This document shows, one piece after another, positions 26,889 to 34,997 of a stretch of 64,000 bases of DNA (its first letter is position 1; each line of letters begins with the position of its first letter). Made by a program: the position numbers and the translations under genes. Origin of the DNA: Photobacterium alginatilyticum. GTDB lineage: Bacteria; Pseudomonadota; Gammaproteobacteria; Enterobacterales; Vibrionaceae. The notes beneath the pieces were generated by a model, which was not told the DNA's origin, searched no databases, and worked only from the letters and a program-made list of their open reading frames with translations. The stretch spans positions 124,001-188,000 of the forward strand of contig NZ_RSEJ01000008.1 of NCBI RefSeq assembly GCF_009910675.1. Direction: 5' to 3'.

Positions 26889-28967
26889 ATGTTACACAGC
26901 CAGATAAAAAGTGATATCAAACAATGCTATGAGAACCTGGGTGCCCAGTTAGATAACTTTATCCCCAGACGCGCACAGAATTATCTGGTTGCTGAAATAG
27001 CCAAAACACTGGCAGGCGAATACCACCCCAAACACCGTATGCTGGTAGCAGAAGCCGGTACAGGGATCGGTAAATCTCTGTCATATCTGTTGGGCGGTAT
27101 CCCTTTTGCTCTGTTCAATAACAAGAAAATACTGATCTCAACCGCAACGGTGGCGCTTCAGGAACAGCTCATCAACAAAGATCTGCCACTGTTTAATCAA
27201 ATTTTTCCTAAAGAGTTCAGTTTTATCCTGGCCAAGGGCAGGCAACGTTACTGCTGCACCCATAAGCTAGAAGCGTGCTGTATTACCGATACTGATCAAC
27301 AGGTTGCGCTATGGGAAGAAAAACCTAAAAAGTCAGATTTAGAACTTTTGAAGCGGATGCTGAAAGCTGTTGAAACGCGGAAATGGGACGGTGACCGTGA
27401 CAGCTGGCCAACAGCTGTTCCTGATCGCGTCTGGCAACAAATCGTCGCTGACAAGCATAGTTGCCATGCTGGGCTCCCCAAGCACCGTAGTTGCCCATTT
27501 GCCAAGGCTCGCGAACACCTTGAAAAAGCCGATGTCATTGTGGCCAACCATGCCTTGCTGATGGCCGATATCGAGCTTGGCGGCGGTATTATCCTGCCAG
27601 AGCCCGAGCAAACCATTTATGTCATTGATGAAGCCCATCACCTGCCCCAGGTGGCCAGAGACTTCTCCTCGGCAGCAGCCAGCCTCAAAGGTGCGGCCAC
27701 CTGGCTGGAGAAACTCAATCAATCTGTAGGCAAACTGGCTGAGCTGGCGGATTATAAGAAATCAGGGCGTTTCCAAACCAACCTCAATGAAACCATCAGC
27801 TATCTGATACCGACACTGAGACAAATTGCAGCCAATATCGACCCGAGCCAGTTTAACCAGGACGGTATTTATCGATTTGAACACGGTGAACTTCCCAGTT
27901 GGCTAGTCGAGGAGGCGAAAAGCTGCAAAGAAGCCAGCAAGAAGGCATTACAGTCACTTGGAAAAATCCATGACCTTATCGCCGAGCGAACCAAGGACAA
28001 CGAGATACTTCCCAGGCTGGGAGAGCAGGCACTTGCCGAGTCCGGATTTTACTTACAGCGGCTGGAAAACCTGGAGAAAGTCTGGTCCCTGATGGCCCAA
28101 CCCAACAAGGACAAGGGTGCCCCGTTAGCCCGCTGGATAGAGAAAAACCCCGATCGCGAGGGAGACTATATCATTGAAGTTTCCCCGCTCGAGGTCGGCT
28201 ACCGGCTGGATCAGCTGCTCTGGAGCCGTGCAGCCGGTTCCATTTTAGTATCAGCCACCCTCAGGGCATTGAACCAATTTGACTACTTCTGTCGCCAGGC
28301 AGGTATCTTTGAGAAAGAGAGCACACGCTTTCTGGCACTGGCTTCACCGTTTGACTATCAGAACAATGCCCGTCTGGTCATCCCGGCCATGTCGCTTGAA
28401 CCGCAGGCCGACAAGTTCACCGATCTCTTGATCAAAACCCTGCCGGAATATCTCGAAGGCGAAAAGGCCAGCCTGGTGCTGTTTTCTTCATATTGGCAGA
28501 TGAACAAGGTTGCGGAAGCATTACGGCCACTGATGAAGAAAAACAAGTGGGAGCTGTTGATACAAGGTGAAGAATCAAGAAATCTCACTCTAAAAAAACA
28601 TAAAGAAAACTGTCAAAAAGGTAAAGCCAGCATTCTTTTCGGTACCGGCAGTTTTTCTGAAGGGCTTGATTTACCTGGAGGTTTACTTACCAATTTGATT
28701 ATTACCAAAATCCCCTTTGCAGTTCCGACTTCACCGGTAGAAGAGGCTCATGCCGAGTATATTGAAAGCCGGGGTGGCAATCCCTTCCTGCAAATCTCGG
28801 TACCGGAAGCCAGTAAAAAACTGATCCAATCAGCAGGACGCCTACTGCGCAAAGAAGAGGATTCTGGTAGAGTCGTGCTGCTCGACCGCCGGGTGATCAG
28901 CCGTCGCTACGGTAAGGCACTACTTGATTCATTACCGCCTTTTAAACGTGTCATTGAATACGCCTAA
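26889..28967 (+). CDS. dinG: DinG family ATP-dependent DNA helicase
   Basis: XPD-like 5'-3' superfamily 2 helicase, Fe-S dependent, acting on R-loops and recombination structures. 692 residues (E. coli about 716). Walker A is EAGTGIGKSLSYL, motif II VIDEAHHLP and motif VI SAGRLLRKEEDSGRVV. Fe-S ligand candidates are in RYCCTHKLEACC and SCHAGLPKHRSCPF; spacing differs from E. coli, where a third Cys lies inside the second cluster. ATG at 26889. No SOS box seen upstream. Confidence 0.9.
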   Translation: MLHSQIKSDIKQCYENLGAQLDNFIPRRAQNYLVAEIAKTLAGEYHPKHRMLVAEAGTGIGKSLSYLLGGIPFALFNNKKILISTATVALQEQLINKDLPLFNQIFPKEFSFILAKGRQRYCCTHKLEACCITDTDQQVALWEEKPKKSDLELLKRMLKAVETRKWDGDRDSWPTAVPDRVWQQIVADKHSCHAGLPKHRSCPFAKAREHLEKADVIVANHALLMADIELGGGIILPEPEQTIYVIDEAHHLPQVARDFSSAAASLKGAATWLEKLNQSVGKLAELADYKKSGRFQTNLNETISYLIPTLRQIAANIDPSQFNQDGIYRFEHGELPSWLVEEAKSCKEASKKALQSLGKIHDLIAERTKDNEILPRLGEQALAESGFYLQRLENLEKVWSLMAQPNKDKGAPLARWIEKNPDREGDYIIEVSPLEVGYRLDQLLWSRAAGSILVSATLRALNQFDYFCRQAGIFEKESTRFLALASPFDYQNNARLVIPAMSLEPQADKFTDLLIKTLPEYLEGEKASLVLFSSYWQMNKVAEALRPLMKKNKWELLIQGEESRNLTLKKHKENCQKGKASILFGTGSFSEGLDLPGGLLTNLIITKIPFAVPTSPVEEAHAEYIESRGGNPFLQISVPEASKKLIQSAGRLLRKEEDSGRVVLLDRRVISRRYGKALLDSLPPFKRVIEYA

Positions 28968-28995
28968 ATAATACTTAAACCAAGAATAACGATTA

Positions 28996-29769
28996 ATGAT
29001 AGAAATGATTGAACCAAGTATGCTCATCATACTTGGTCTTGTAGCGTTAGCTGCCGGGTTTATTGATGCCGTCGCCGGAGGAGGAGGAATGCTGACTGTT
29101 CCCGCTCTGCTCTCAATCGGCCTGCCCCCGCATATCGCACTTGGAACCAATAAACTGGCTGCGACCTTTGCTTCATCAACCGCAGCCTGGACGTATTATA
29201 AAAAGCAGTTATTCTCGCCGGCTTTTTGGCGGATGTCGTTTGTCGCAACCCTAATCGGCGCAATCAGCGGTACTCTGGTTGTGGATCTCATCAGCACTGC
29301 CTGGCTGGAAAAAGTTCTGCCGCTGATCATTCTGACCGTCGCGGTCTACACCATCTGGCACCCGCACCCGAAGGGGAATTCTCATCACCTTCCTACGCCA
29401 TGTAAGAAGCTGACCAGGAAACAATGGATCCAGGGCACCACACTTGGCTTTTATGATGGCGTGGCCGGGCCGGGAACCGGAGCCTTCTGGACCGTCTCCA
29501 ACATGGCGCTCTATCGGCTCGATATCCTAATGGCATCCGGACTGTCCAAGGCGATGAACTTCACCAGCAATCTAACCTCGCTGGTCACCTTTGCCATTCT
29601 TGGTCATATTAATTTCGCGCTCGGCCTGACAATGGGCGTATGCTTAATGCTAGGGGCCTATATCGGCGCACATTCAGCTATCCGGTTTGGAGCCAAATTT
29701 ATCCGTCCGGTGTTCGTCACCGTTGTTATTGTGCTGGCTGTCAAGCTTGCCTGGCAAGCCTGGTTCTAG
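28996..29769 (+). CDS. TSUP (TauE/SafE, YfcA-like) membrane transporter
   Basis: 257 residues, about eight membrane segments. The N-terminal half has the TSUP hallmark GFIDAVAGGGGMLTVPALLSIGLPP, and the second repeat has GFYDGVAGPGTGAFW. The family exports small sulphur-containing or organic anions; the substrate is unknown here. It is 28 bp after dinG and 14 bp before priC, so the genes are probably co-transcribed. Confidence 0.82.
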   Translation: MIEMIEPSMLIILGLVALAAGFIDAVAGGGGMLTVPALLSIGLPPHIALGTNKLAATFASSTAAWTYYKKQLFSPAFWRMSFVATLIGAISGTLVVDLISTAWLEKVLPLIILTVAVYTIWHPHPKGNSHHLPTPCKKLTRKQWIQGTTLGFYDGVAGPGTGAFWTVSNMALYRLDILMASGLSKAMNFTSNLTSLVTFAILGHINFALGLTMGVCLMLGAYIGAHSAIRFGAKFIRPVFVTVVIVLAVKLAWQAWF

Positions 29770-29783
29770 AACAGGAAGGAATT

Positions 29784-30335
29784 ATGCCTGATCTTAAACG
29801 GTTAGAAGATATACTGGAACAACTGGCACAAGACGCTGCGCAAATTGATCGTAAGCGGGGGGAGGCACAACGCCCTTTATTTGATGAACAGCTTTTTTTC
29901 TGTCGCAGTAAACTACTGACTCCTTGTGTAACAGAAGTGCGCAGTGAAATTACCGCACTGAGAAACGAGCGGAAAACCGGTAAATTACTGGCATCACGGA
30001 CCCAGCACATCTGTGAAAAAGTCGTCGCTCAAATTCAGGCTATCCAGCGTGAACTCGCCACAGTGCAAGTGCGTAAAAACGAACCCAAGCGCAACCGGGG
30101 TTGGCGACGCCCTATTCATGAAATGTATCAGGATTTAGCCCAGCACCAAGATTGGGAGCGGCGGCTTGCAGCGATGCAAAGAGACAAGGAAATGCTGCTA
30201 AGCCGGTGTACAACGATGACGGAACAGCAAAAACTGCAAAAAGAAGTGTTAGCGCTCGAAGGAAGACTGACACGCTGCCGGACGGCCCTTGCCAAAATTG
30301 AAAAAGATATCAGCCATCGGGAACGGAAAGGATAA
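29784..30335 (+). CDS. priC: Primosomal replication protein N'' (PriC)
   Basis: Helps reload DnaB helicase at stalled forks. 183 residues (E. coli 175), basic and alpha-helical, beginning MPDLKRLEDILEQLAQDA, with Arg/Lys-rich stretches. The ATG at 29784 is chosen because GGAAGGA precedes it; a much longer upstream reading is an overlap with the TSUP gene. Followed after 3 bp by the HDAC-like gene. Confidence 0.87.
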   Translation: MPDLKRLEDILEQLAQDAAQIDRKRGEAQRPLFDEQLFFCRSKLLTPCVTEVRSEITALRNERKTGKLLASRTQHICEKVVAQIQAIQRELATVQVRKNEPKRNRGWRRPIHEMYQDLAQHQDWERRLAAMQRDKEMLLSRCTTMTEQQKLQKEVLALEGRLTRCRTALAKIEKDISHRERKG

Positions 30336-30338
30336 CAG

Positions 30339-31274
30339 ATGCTGCCCCTGGTCTATCACCCTATCTATTCAGAGCTTGAGCTGCCGGACGGCCACCGTTA
30401 CCCCATCTCGAAGTACCGCCGCCTGTATCAGTATCTGATTGACGAAATGAAACTCGATCAAGACAACGAGATCCTGTTCTGCCAGCCAGAAGTGATTGGT
30501 GTCGATGAACTGAAAGCGCTCCATCACCCCGCTTATATTGAAGCATTGTTTAGCAATGCCCTGCCCGCGGCTAAAATGCGCCGTATTGGTTTCCCATGGA
30601 GCCAGCAGCTGGTCAATCGGACATTAACGTCTACCGCCGGCACCAAATTAACCGTCGATCTGGCCAGTCAATATGGGATCGGTATCCACCTCAGTGGTGG
30701 CTATCACCATGCGCATCATGATTTTGGCAGTGGTTTTTGTCTGGTCAACGACCTGGCATTGGCGGCCAGACACGCCCTTACCCTCGATAATATCGACAAA
30801 GTGATGATTATCGACTGTGATGTTCATCAGGGTGACGGTACGGCCACCCTGCTCCGCGACGATGACAACATCATTACGTTTTCCGTTCACTGCGACAAAA
30901 ATTTCCCGGCGCGTAAGCCTGCTTCCGATATCGACCTGGCGTTGCCCAAACACACGGCAACCACCGAATACCTGGAGACTTTCGAATCTATCCTGAATCT
31001 GGCTCTGGCCCAGCACCAACCTGATTTCATCATTTATGATGCCGGTGTCGATATCCACCAGCATGATGAACTGGGCTATTTTGATGTCTGCCTTGATGGC
31101 ATCTACCGCCGTGATCTTCTGGTACTCAACCGTTGCCAGCAAGCCGACATACCTATTGCCGCAGTCGTCGGTGGCGGATACCGGCAAGATCATCAGCAAC
31201 TGGTCGAACTGCACGCCCAATTAGTTCATGCCGCAAGAAAAAGTCTATCATTCAGGGTAATATTGCTGAATTAG
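30339..31274 (+). CDS. Histone-deacetylase-like (AcuC-type) hydrolase
   Basis: 311 residues of the arginase/deacetylase fold. The active-site His pair is in GYHHAHHDFGSGFC (residues 121-134) and the zinc ligands are Asp160 and His162 in IIDCDVHQGDG plus the Asp in DAGVDIHQ; GGGYRQD closes the pocket. Bacterial members deacetylate proteins, acetylpolyamines or other acyl amines; the substrate cannot be read from sequence. It is 3 bp after priC and 77 bp before ybaM, so probably one transcript. Confidence 0.88.
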   Translation: MLPLVYHPIYSELELPDGHRYPISKYRRLYQYLIDEMKLDQDNEILFCQPEVIGVDELKALHHPAYIEALFSNALPAAKMRRIGFPWSQQLVNRTLTSTAGTKLTVDLASQYGIGIHLSGGYHHAHHDFGSGFCLVNDLALAARHALTLDNIDKVMIIDCDVHQGDGTATLLRDDDNIITFSVHCDKNFPARKPASDIDLALPKHTATTEYLETFESILNLALAQHQPDFIIYDAGVDIHQHDELGYFDVCLDGIYRRDLLVLNRCQQADIPIAAVVGGGYRQDHQQLVELHAQLVHAARKSLSFRVILLN

Positions 31275-31351
31275 CTTTGCTCAATTCACACCAAAGCGAT
31301 AACCGAATAGTAAATAATCGTATAAGCTCTAAATTAAGAGAGAAAGTAATA

Positions 31352-31522
31352 ATGACAAACGATAATTCACCGTCATCACTCGAAGAAGCTCCAGCAGATA
31401 TTAAACTGGCTGTTGATCTTATTTACTTACTTGAAACTAATGAAATACCGCCTGAGGTTGCATTATCGGCGTTAGAAATTGTGGCTCAAGATCTCAAAAC
31501 AAAGATAAATAAAGACCAATAG
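31352..31522 (+). CDS. ybaM: YbaM small protein (DUF2496)
   Basis: 56 residues starting MTNDNSPSSLEEAPADIKLAVDL. The block APADIKLAVDLIYLLETNEIP matches my recollection of E. coli YbaM ([21 protein letters not shown]), whose gene also follows priC. The ATG at 31352 follows GAGAGAAAG. A longer reading upstream overlaps the HDAC gene in another frame and is rejected. Function unknown. Confidence 0.85.
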   Translation: MTNDNSPSSLEEAPADIKLAVDLIYLLETNEIPPEVALSALEIVAQDLKTKINKDQ

Positions 31523-31581
31523 CCTCTAACACTCACACCTTTACTATTTGTCTGACGACAAAATAGCCTGCGATTCCAGCT

Positions 31582-31601
31582 GCAGCCTGCCCTCAGGCTG
31601 C
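31582..31601 (+). terminator. Hairpin after ybaM
   Basis: GCAGCCTG-CCCT-CAGGCTGC, 60 bp after the ybaM stop. No T tract follows, so it is a weak terminator candidate. The remaining 31602-31814 is AT-rich promoter-like DNA for the next gene. Confidence 0.45.
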
Positions 31602-31814
31602 TTACTCTCGCCACACCAGACCGTCATGAAAATGACACTTTAATTGTAAATCCGTCAATTAAATAACCAATTTTGATTTTAATAAAAATATAACCATATA
31701 TTAGAGGTATGCGATTTAATTTACGCATAAATATATCTAGAATACTGGCTGCTTATATTATTATTAAAACTCTACCTACTTTTTGTTTTTAAATTCACCG
31801 CCAAGGAGTATCTC

Positions 31815-33023
31815 ATGAAGAGGGAATTTAAAGTGGCAGCACTTGCCGCAGCAATTGCACTGTCAGGCTGTGCATCCGACTCAGATTCAACGGCTAGCCT
31901 CCCTTTGGACACCAACCAGTCTCAAACGGCAATACAAATTGATGCAGTTAAGCAGTCAATTGATTTGGCGGAAAAAACACTTGAGTCTTCTTATCAGGCG
32001 GATCTGGATTGGTTTGCTTCAATTCAAGTCCGAGATGCGAAAATAGCGCTGGCCGAGGCCAAGGAATATTATGCCGAATTTGAGCTTGACCCATCCGAAG
32101 CAAACAGCAGTAGCGGCTTCTTTAGCTCAAAAACCAACCTTCAGGCTACTGAAGAGGGCATCGCCAAGTTCAACGCGCACATCAACAAGGCTGAATCCAT
32201 TCGTGGCGAAGTGTTGATTGTATTAGAAGATGCCTTTGGTTACCGAGAGCAGCTGGCAACCATCAATGCTGCGAAATACTATCCCAAAACAGCCAAACAG
32301 CTTGAGCAGAATCTGAAAAAGCTTGTTGACTATATGGCCAACGAAGATACCGACAAGGCCATCAATGCTCAGCCAGAGCTAGTACGAAAGCAGCGCGCGC
32401 TGGAAGTCAAAACAGTCACTCGCATCTACTTGTCTGATGCGCAAAAAGAGCTGAAACGCCTGAAAACCGCAAAAGTAGGCATGCATGCACCTGAAACACT
32501 GGCCCGTGCCGCCGCCGCGGTAACAGCTGCCGAAGCTTTCATTGCCGCAGAGCCGCGCTCGACAGCGAAAATCATCGACAAAGCCGATGAAGCTATGTTC
32601 TCACTTAACCATGCTCAGCAAATTGCCACCGTAGTGAAGAAACTAAAAGCAATGCCGGAGAAAGACTACGAGCGCCATGTATTGAGCTACGAGAAAATTT
32701 TGCTTGAAATCACCCTTGCGCTTGGTGCTGAAGACATGCGTGACCAGGCGATCAGCAAACAAGGTAAAAACCTTGTCCAGTACATCAGAGATAACCTGCG
32801 TGACGAGCAGAAAACAATGCTTGCCCAGCAGAAAGTCCGCAGCGAGCTAATCGATGAGAAAGCCCGTACCGCTCAGCTTGAAAAAGAAGTAGCCAAGCTA
32901 TCAGCCCAGCTTCTTGCAACCAAGCAGGCAACAGCTGAAAATGCAACACCAGTGAAAAGTGCAACGGTTACCACTGAAGCCGACACTACGGAAACCACTA
33001 CCACAACCAATGAAGCAAGCTAA
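31815..33023 (+). CDS. Coiled-coil lipoprotein of unknown function
   Basis: 402 residues. Signal peptide with lipobox LSGC (Cys20 would be the lipidated residue), followed by Ala/Glu/Lys-rich, almost entirely helical sequence (about 40-370) with heptad-like stretches, including a final coiled coil KARTAQLEKEVAKLSAQLLATKQ and a Thr/Glu-rich tail. The residue after Cys is Ala, not Asp, which favours transfer to the outer membrane. A clear AAGGAG RBS precedes ATG 31815. I do not recognise a family. Confidence 0.7.
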   Translation: MKREFKVAALAAAIALSGCASDSDSTASLPLDTNQSQTAIQIDAVKQSIDLAEKTLESSYQADLDWFASIQVRDAKIALAEAKEYYAEFELDPSEANSSSGFFSSKTNLQATEEGIAKFNAHINKAESIRGEVLIVLEDAFGYREQLATINAAKYYPKTAKQLEQNLKKLVDYMANEDTDKAINAQPELVRKQRALEVKTVTRIYLSDAQKELKRLKTAKVGMHAPETLARAAAAVTAAEAFIAAEPRSTAKIIDKADEAMFSLNHAQQIATVVKKLKAMPEKDYERHVLSYEKILLEITLALGAEDMRDQAISKQGKNLVQYIRDNLRDEQKTMLAQQKVRSELIDEKARTAQLEKEVAKLSAQLLATKQATAENATPVKSATVTTEADTTETTTTTNEAS

Positions 33024-33051
33024 GCCTACATCGTCTTAGCCTTTCTAATTA

Positions 33052-33083
33052 AAAACGCCCCTTCTCACGACGGGGCGTTTTTC
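33052..33083 (+). terminator. Terminator of the lipoprotein gene
   Basis: AAAACGCCCC / GGGGCGTTTT stem followed by T's, 29 bp after the stop. Confidence 0.9.
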
Positions 33084-33120
33084 TTTATGTCTATAATTAA
33101 TACCCAAACAACAATGAACC

Positions 33121-33151
33121 TTGACCTTCCCCCTAGGGAAGGGTTTAAAGT
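33121..33151 (+). promoter_or_regulatory. MerR/CueR-type copper-responsive promoter
   Basis: The -35 TTGACC (33121-33126) and -10 TAAAGT (33146-33151) are separated by 19 bp, the over-long spacer typical of MerR-family activation, and the spacer carries the near-perfect palindrome CCTTCCCCCTAGGGAAGG (33125-33142). This is the CueR/copA promoter pattern. It precedes the Cus-type operon by 28 bp. Confidence 0.85.
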
Positions 33152-33178
33152 TTTCAACGAGACTTCAATAAAGTTATT

Positions 33179-33607
33179 ATGATTTTAATGACATACCGTA
33201 TTAGCACATACAATTTGCTAGCCTTAGTTCTGGTATTGATGATCAGCCTGATCACCAAGCCGGTATTGGGTATGTCTGCTCATCATATGAACATGGAGGC
33301 ATCAACTTCAGTATCTCTGATATCTCACCTGCAGCCAACTAAAACCAGTGCTCATAATGTCGGTAGTGACTGTCATCAGACACTCCACTCGCTTTCAGAA
33401 TCGCAGCCCGAGTGTTGTTCTACCCCTGATTCCACTGCTTCATCATGCTCTGACTGCGATATGAGCCATTGCCAGCCTTACAGCAGTTACCTGCCAATAG
33501 GCGGTGAGACTTTTTCCGGCTTAACTAGCAGTCACCTTATTCCACAACTGACATCCGCCTACCCAGTCTCGCGGACAGAAACCCTGCTCCGTCCACCCAT
33601 CGTATAA
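33179..33607 (+). CDS. Cys/His-rich exported small protein in copper operon
   Basis: 142 residues, unknown family. A signal-anchor or signal peptide at about 10-31 (YNLLALVLVLMISLITKPVLG) precedes a Met/His stretch (MSAHHMNME) and then a Cys-rich segment with CCSTPDSTASSCSDCDMSHCQ, likely a metal-binding site in the periplasm. ATG at 33179 or 33188 are both possible; no strong Shine-Dalgarno. First gene after the CueR-type promoter, so probably copper-related (inference). Confidence 0.65.
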   Translation: MILMTYRISTYNLLALVLVLMISLITKPVLGMSAHHMNMEASTSVSLISHLQPTKTSAHNVGSDCHQTLHSLSESQPECCSTPDSTASSCSDCDMSHCQPYSSYLPIGGETFSGLTSSHLIPQLTSAYPVSRTETLLRPPIV

Positions 33608-33720
33608 ATACCTACCGCAAATCTAACTCGCAGCTTTCAGCCCCATATTAGGTGTTATATCACCAATGGCAGCCGATCAGCTCGAAAATCAAATAAGACT
33701 TCTTATTAGTGGATGTATTT

Positions 33721-34989
33721 ATGCACAAACGCATACTGCCCCAAGTATTGGGCGTGGCGCTATTGGCGTCATGGGCCCCCTCTTTAATTGCAAACCCGGA
33801 GCTAAATAACCTCATTGACTGGGCTATCACACACGATCCCGGCAAACAGCAACTCCAGTATCAGGCCGATGCAATGACTGATATGGGGATCGCCTCCGGC
33901 CAGTGGATGGATCCCAAACTCAAAGTCGGTGTCGGCGGGTTACCCGTTGACACCTTTGGCTTCGACGACGACCCGATGACCAATGTATCTGTCGGACTCA
34001 TGCAGCAGTTTGGCCGCGGAGACACCCTGGCACTAAAGCAACAGCAAAGTACGCAGCAGGCTGAAGGTCTGCGCGAGAAAATGGGTGTGCGTGAGCTGGA
34101 TATTAAAAATGCCATCACAACCCAATGGATAGAGCTGGCCTATCTTCAGCAGGCCCATCAGCTTCTGCGCCAGAACCGCTCCCTGTTTACCGAGCTGGAG
34201 CACTTTCTCGGGACCAACTATGGGGTCGGTGCCAACCAGGCTCAGGACATTATCCAGGCACAACTACAAATCAGCCGTATGGATGAAAAGCTCCAGGCCA
34301 ACGAACAAATGCAGCAGCGCCTTCGCGCCCAGCTTTCTGAATGGCTAGGTCAGCAGGCATCAACAGTAACCGCCGACAGCTATCCACAATGGGCTAGCTT
34401 AAATACCTACCTCGCAACGGCGCCATCAGATAACTATCAGGTACTGGCTGTCCACCCATCAGTACGCATGGTTGATCAATTAATCGAGAGCGCCAAAACC
34501 GGCGTCGATATTGCCAACGAGGCTTACCTGCCACAGTTCGGGGTAGAAGTCATGTACGGATACCGACAGGCAAATGGCATGAACGGCCAGCCAGCTTCCG
34601 ATCTGGTCAGTGCCTTTCTGACCCTGGACTTACCGCTCTTTACCGACAAGCGACAAGATAAAAAACTGTCTTCCGCCCAGCACCAGCTTGGTGCGGCCAA
34701 ATCACAGCGCGATTTAATGCTGCAGCAAATGAACGCCAAAGTCGCGGCATTACTTATAGACCGCAACAATATCGAGCAGCGTTTAGCCCGCTACCAAGGC
34801 TCGCTGTTGCGTCAGGCCAAAGAGAAAACCCGTGCCATCGAACGAGGCTACCAGAACAACACCAATCAGCTCGATGAGTATATCCGGGCTGCCAGTGATG
34901 AGCTGACGATTGAACTGGAACAGGCGCGGCTCAATGCCGACCTACAACTGGCCAATAGCAACCTTGCCTACATACTAAATAAATTTTAG
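33721..34989 (+). CDS. TolC-family outer-membrane efflux factor (CusC-like)
   Basis: Outer-membrane/periplasmic channel for the RND pump encoded next. 422 residues from ATG 33721 (a GTG at 33709 also fits). Signal peptide MHKRILPQVLGVALLASWAPSLIA, then two long helical repeats with OEP features (QFGRGDTLALKQQQSTQQAEGLR; LSSAQHQLGAAKSQRDLMLQQMNAKVAALL). No lipobox, unlike E. coli CusC. It lies 8 bp before the adaptor gene. Confidence 0.85.
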   Translation: MHKRILPQVLGVALLASWAPSLIANPELNNLIDWAITHDPGKQQLQYQADAMTDMGIASGQWMDPKLKVGVGGLPVDTFGFDDDPMTNVSVGLMQQFGRGDTLALKQQQSTQQAEGLREKMGVRELDIKNAITTQWIELAYLQQAHQLLRQNRSLFTELEHFLGTNYGVGANQAQDIIQAQLQISRMDEKLQANEQMQQRLRAQLSEWLGQQASTVTADSYPQWASLNTYLATAPSDNYQVLAVHPSVRMVDQLIESAKTGVDIANEAYLPQFGVEVMYGYRQANGMNGQPASDLVSAFLTLDLPLFTDKRQDKKLSSAQHQLGAAKSQRDLMLQQMNAKVAALLIDRNNIEQRLARYQGSLLRQAKEKTRAIERGYQNNTNQLDEYIRAASDELTIELEQARLNADLQLANSNLAYILNKF

Positions 34990-34997
34990 GAACAAGA

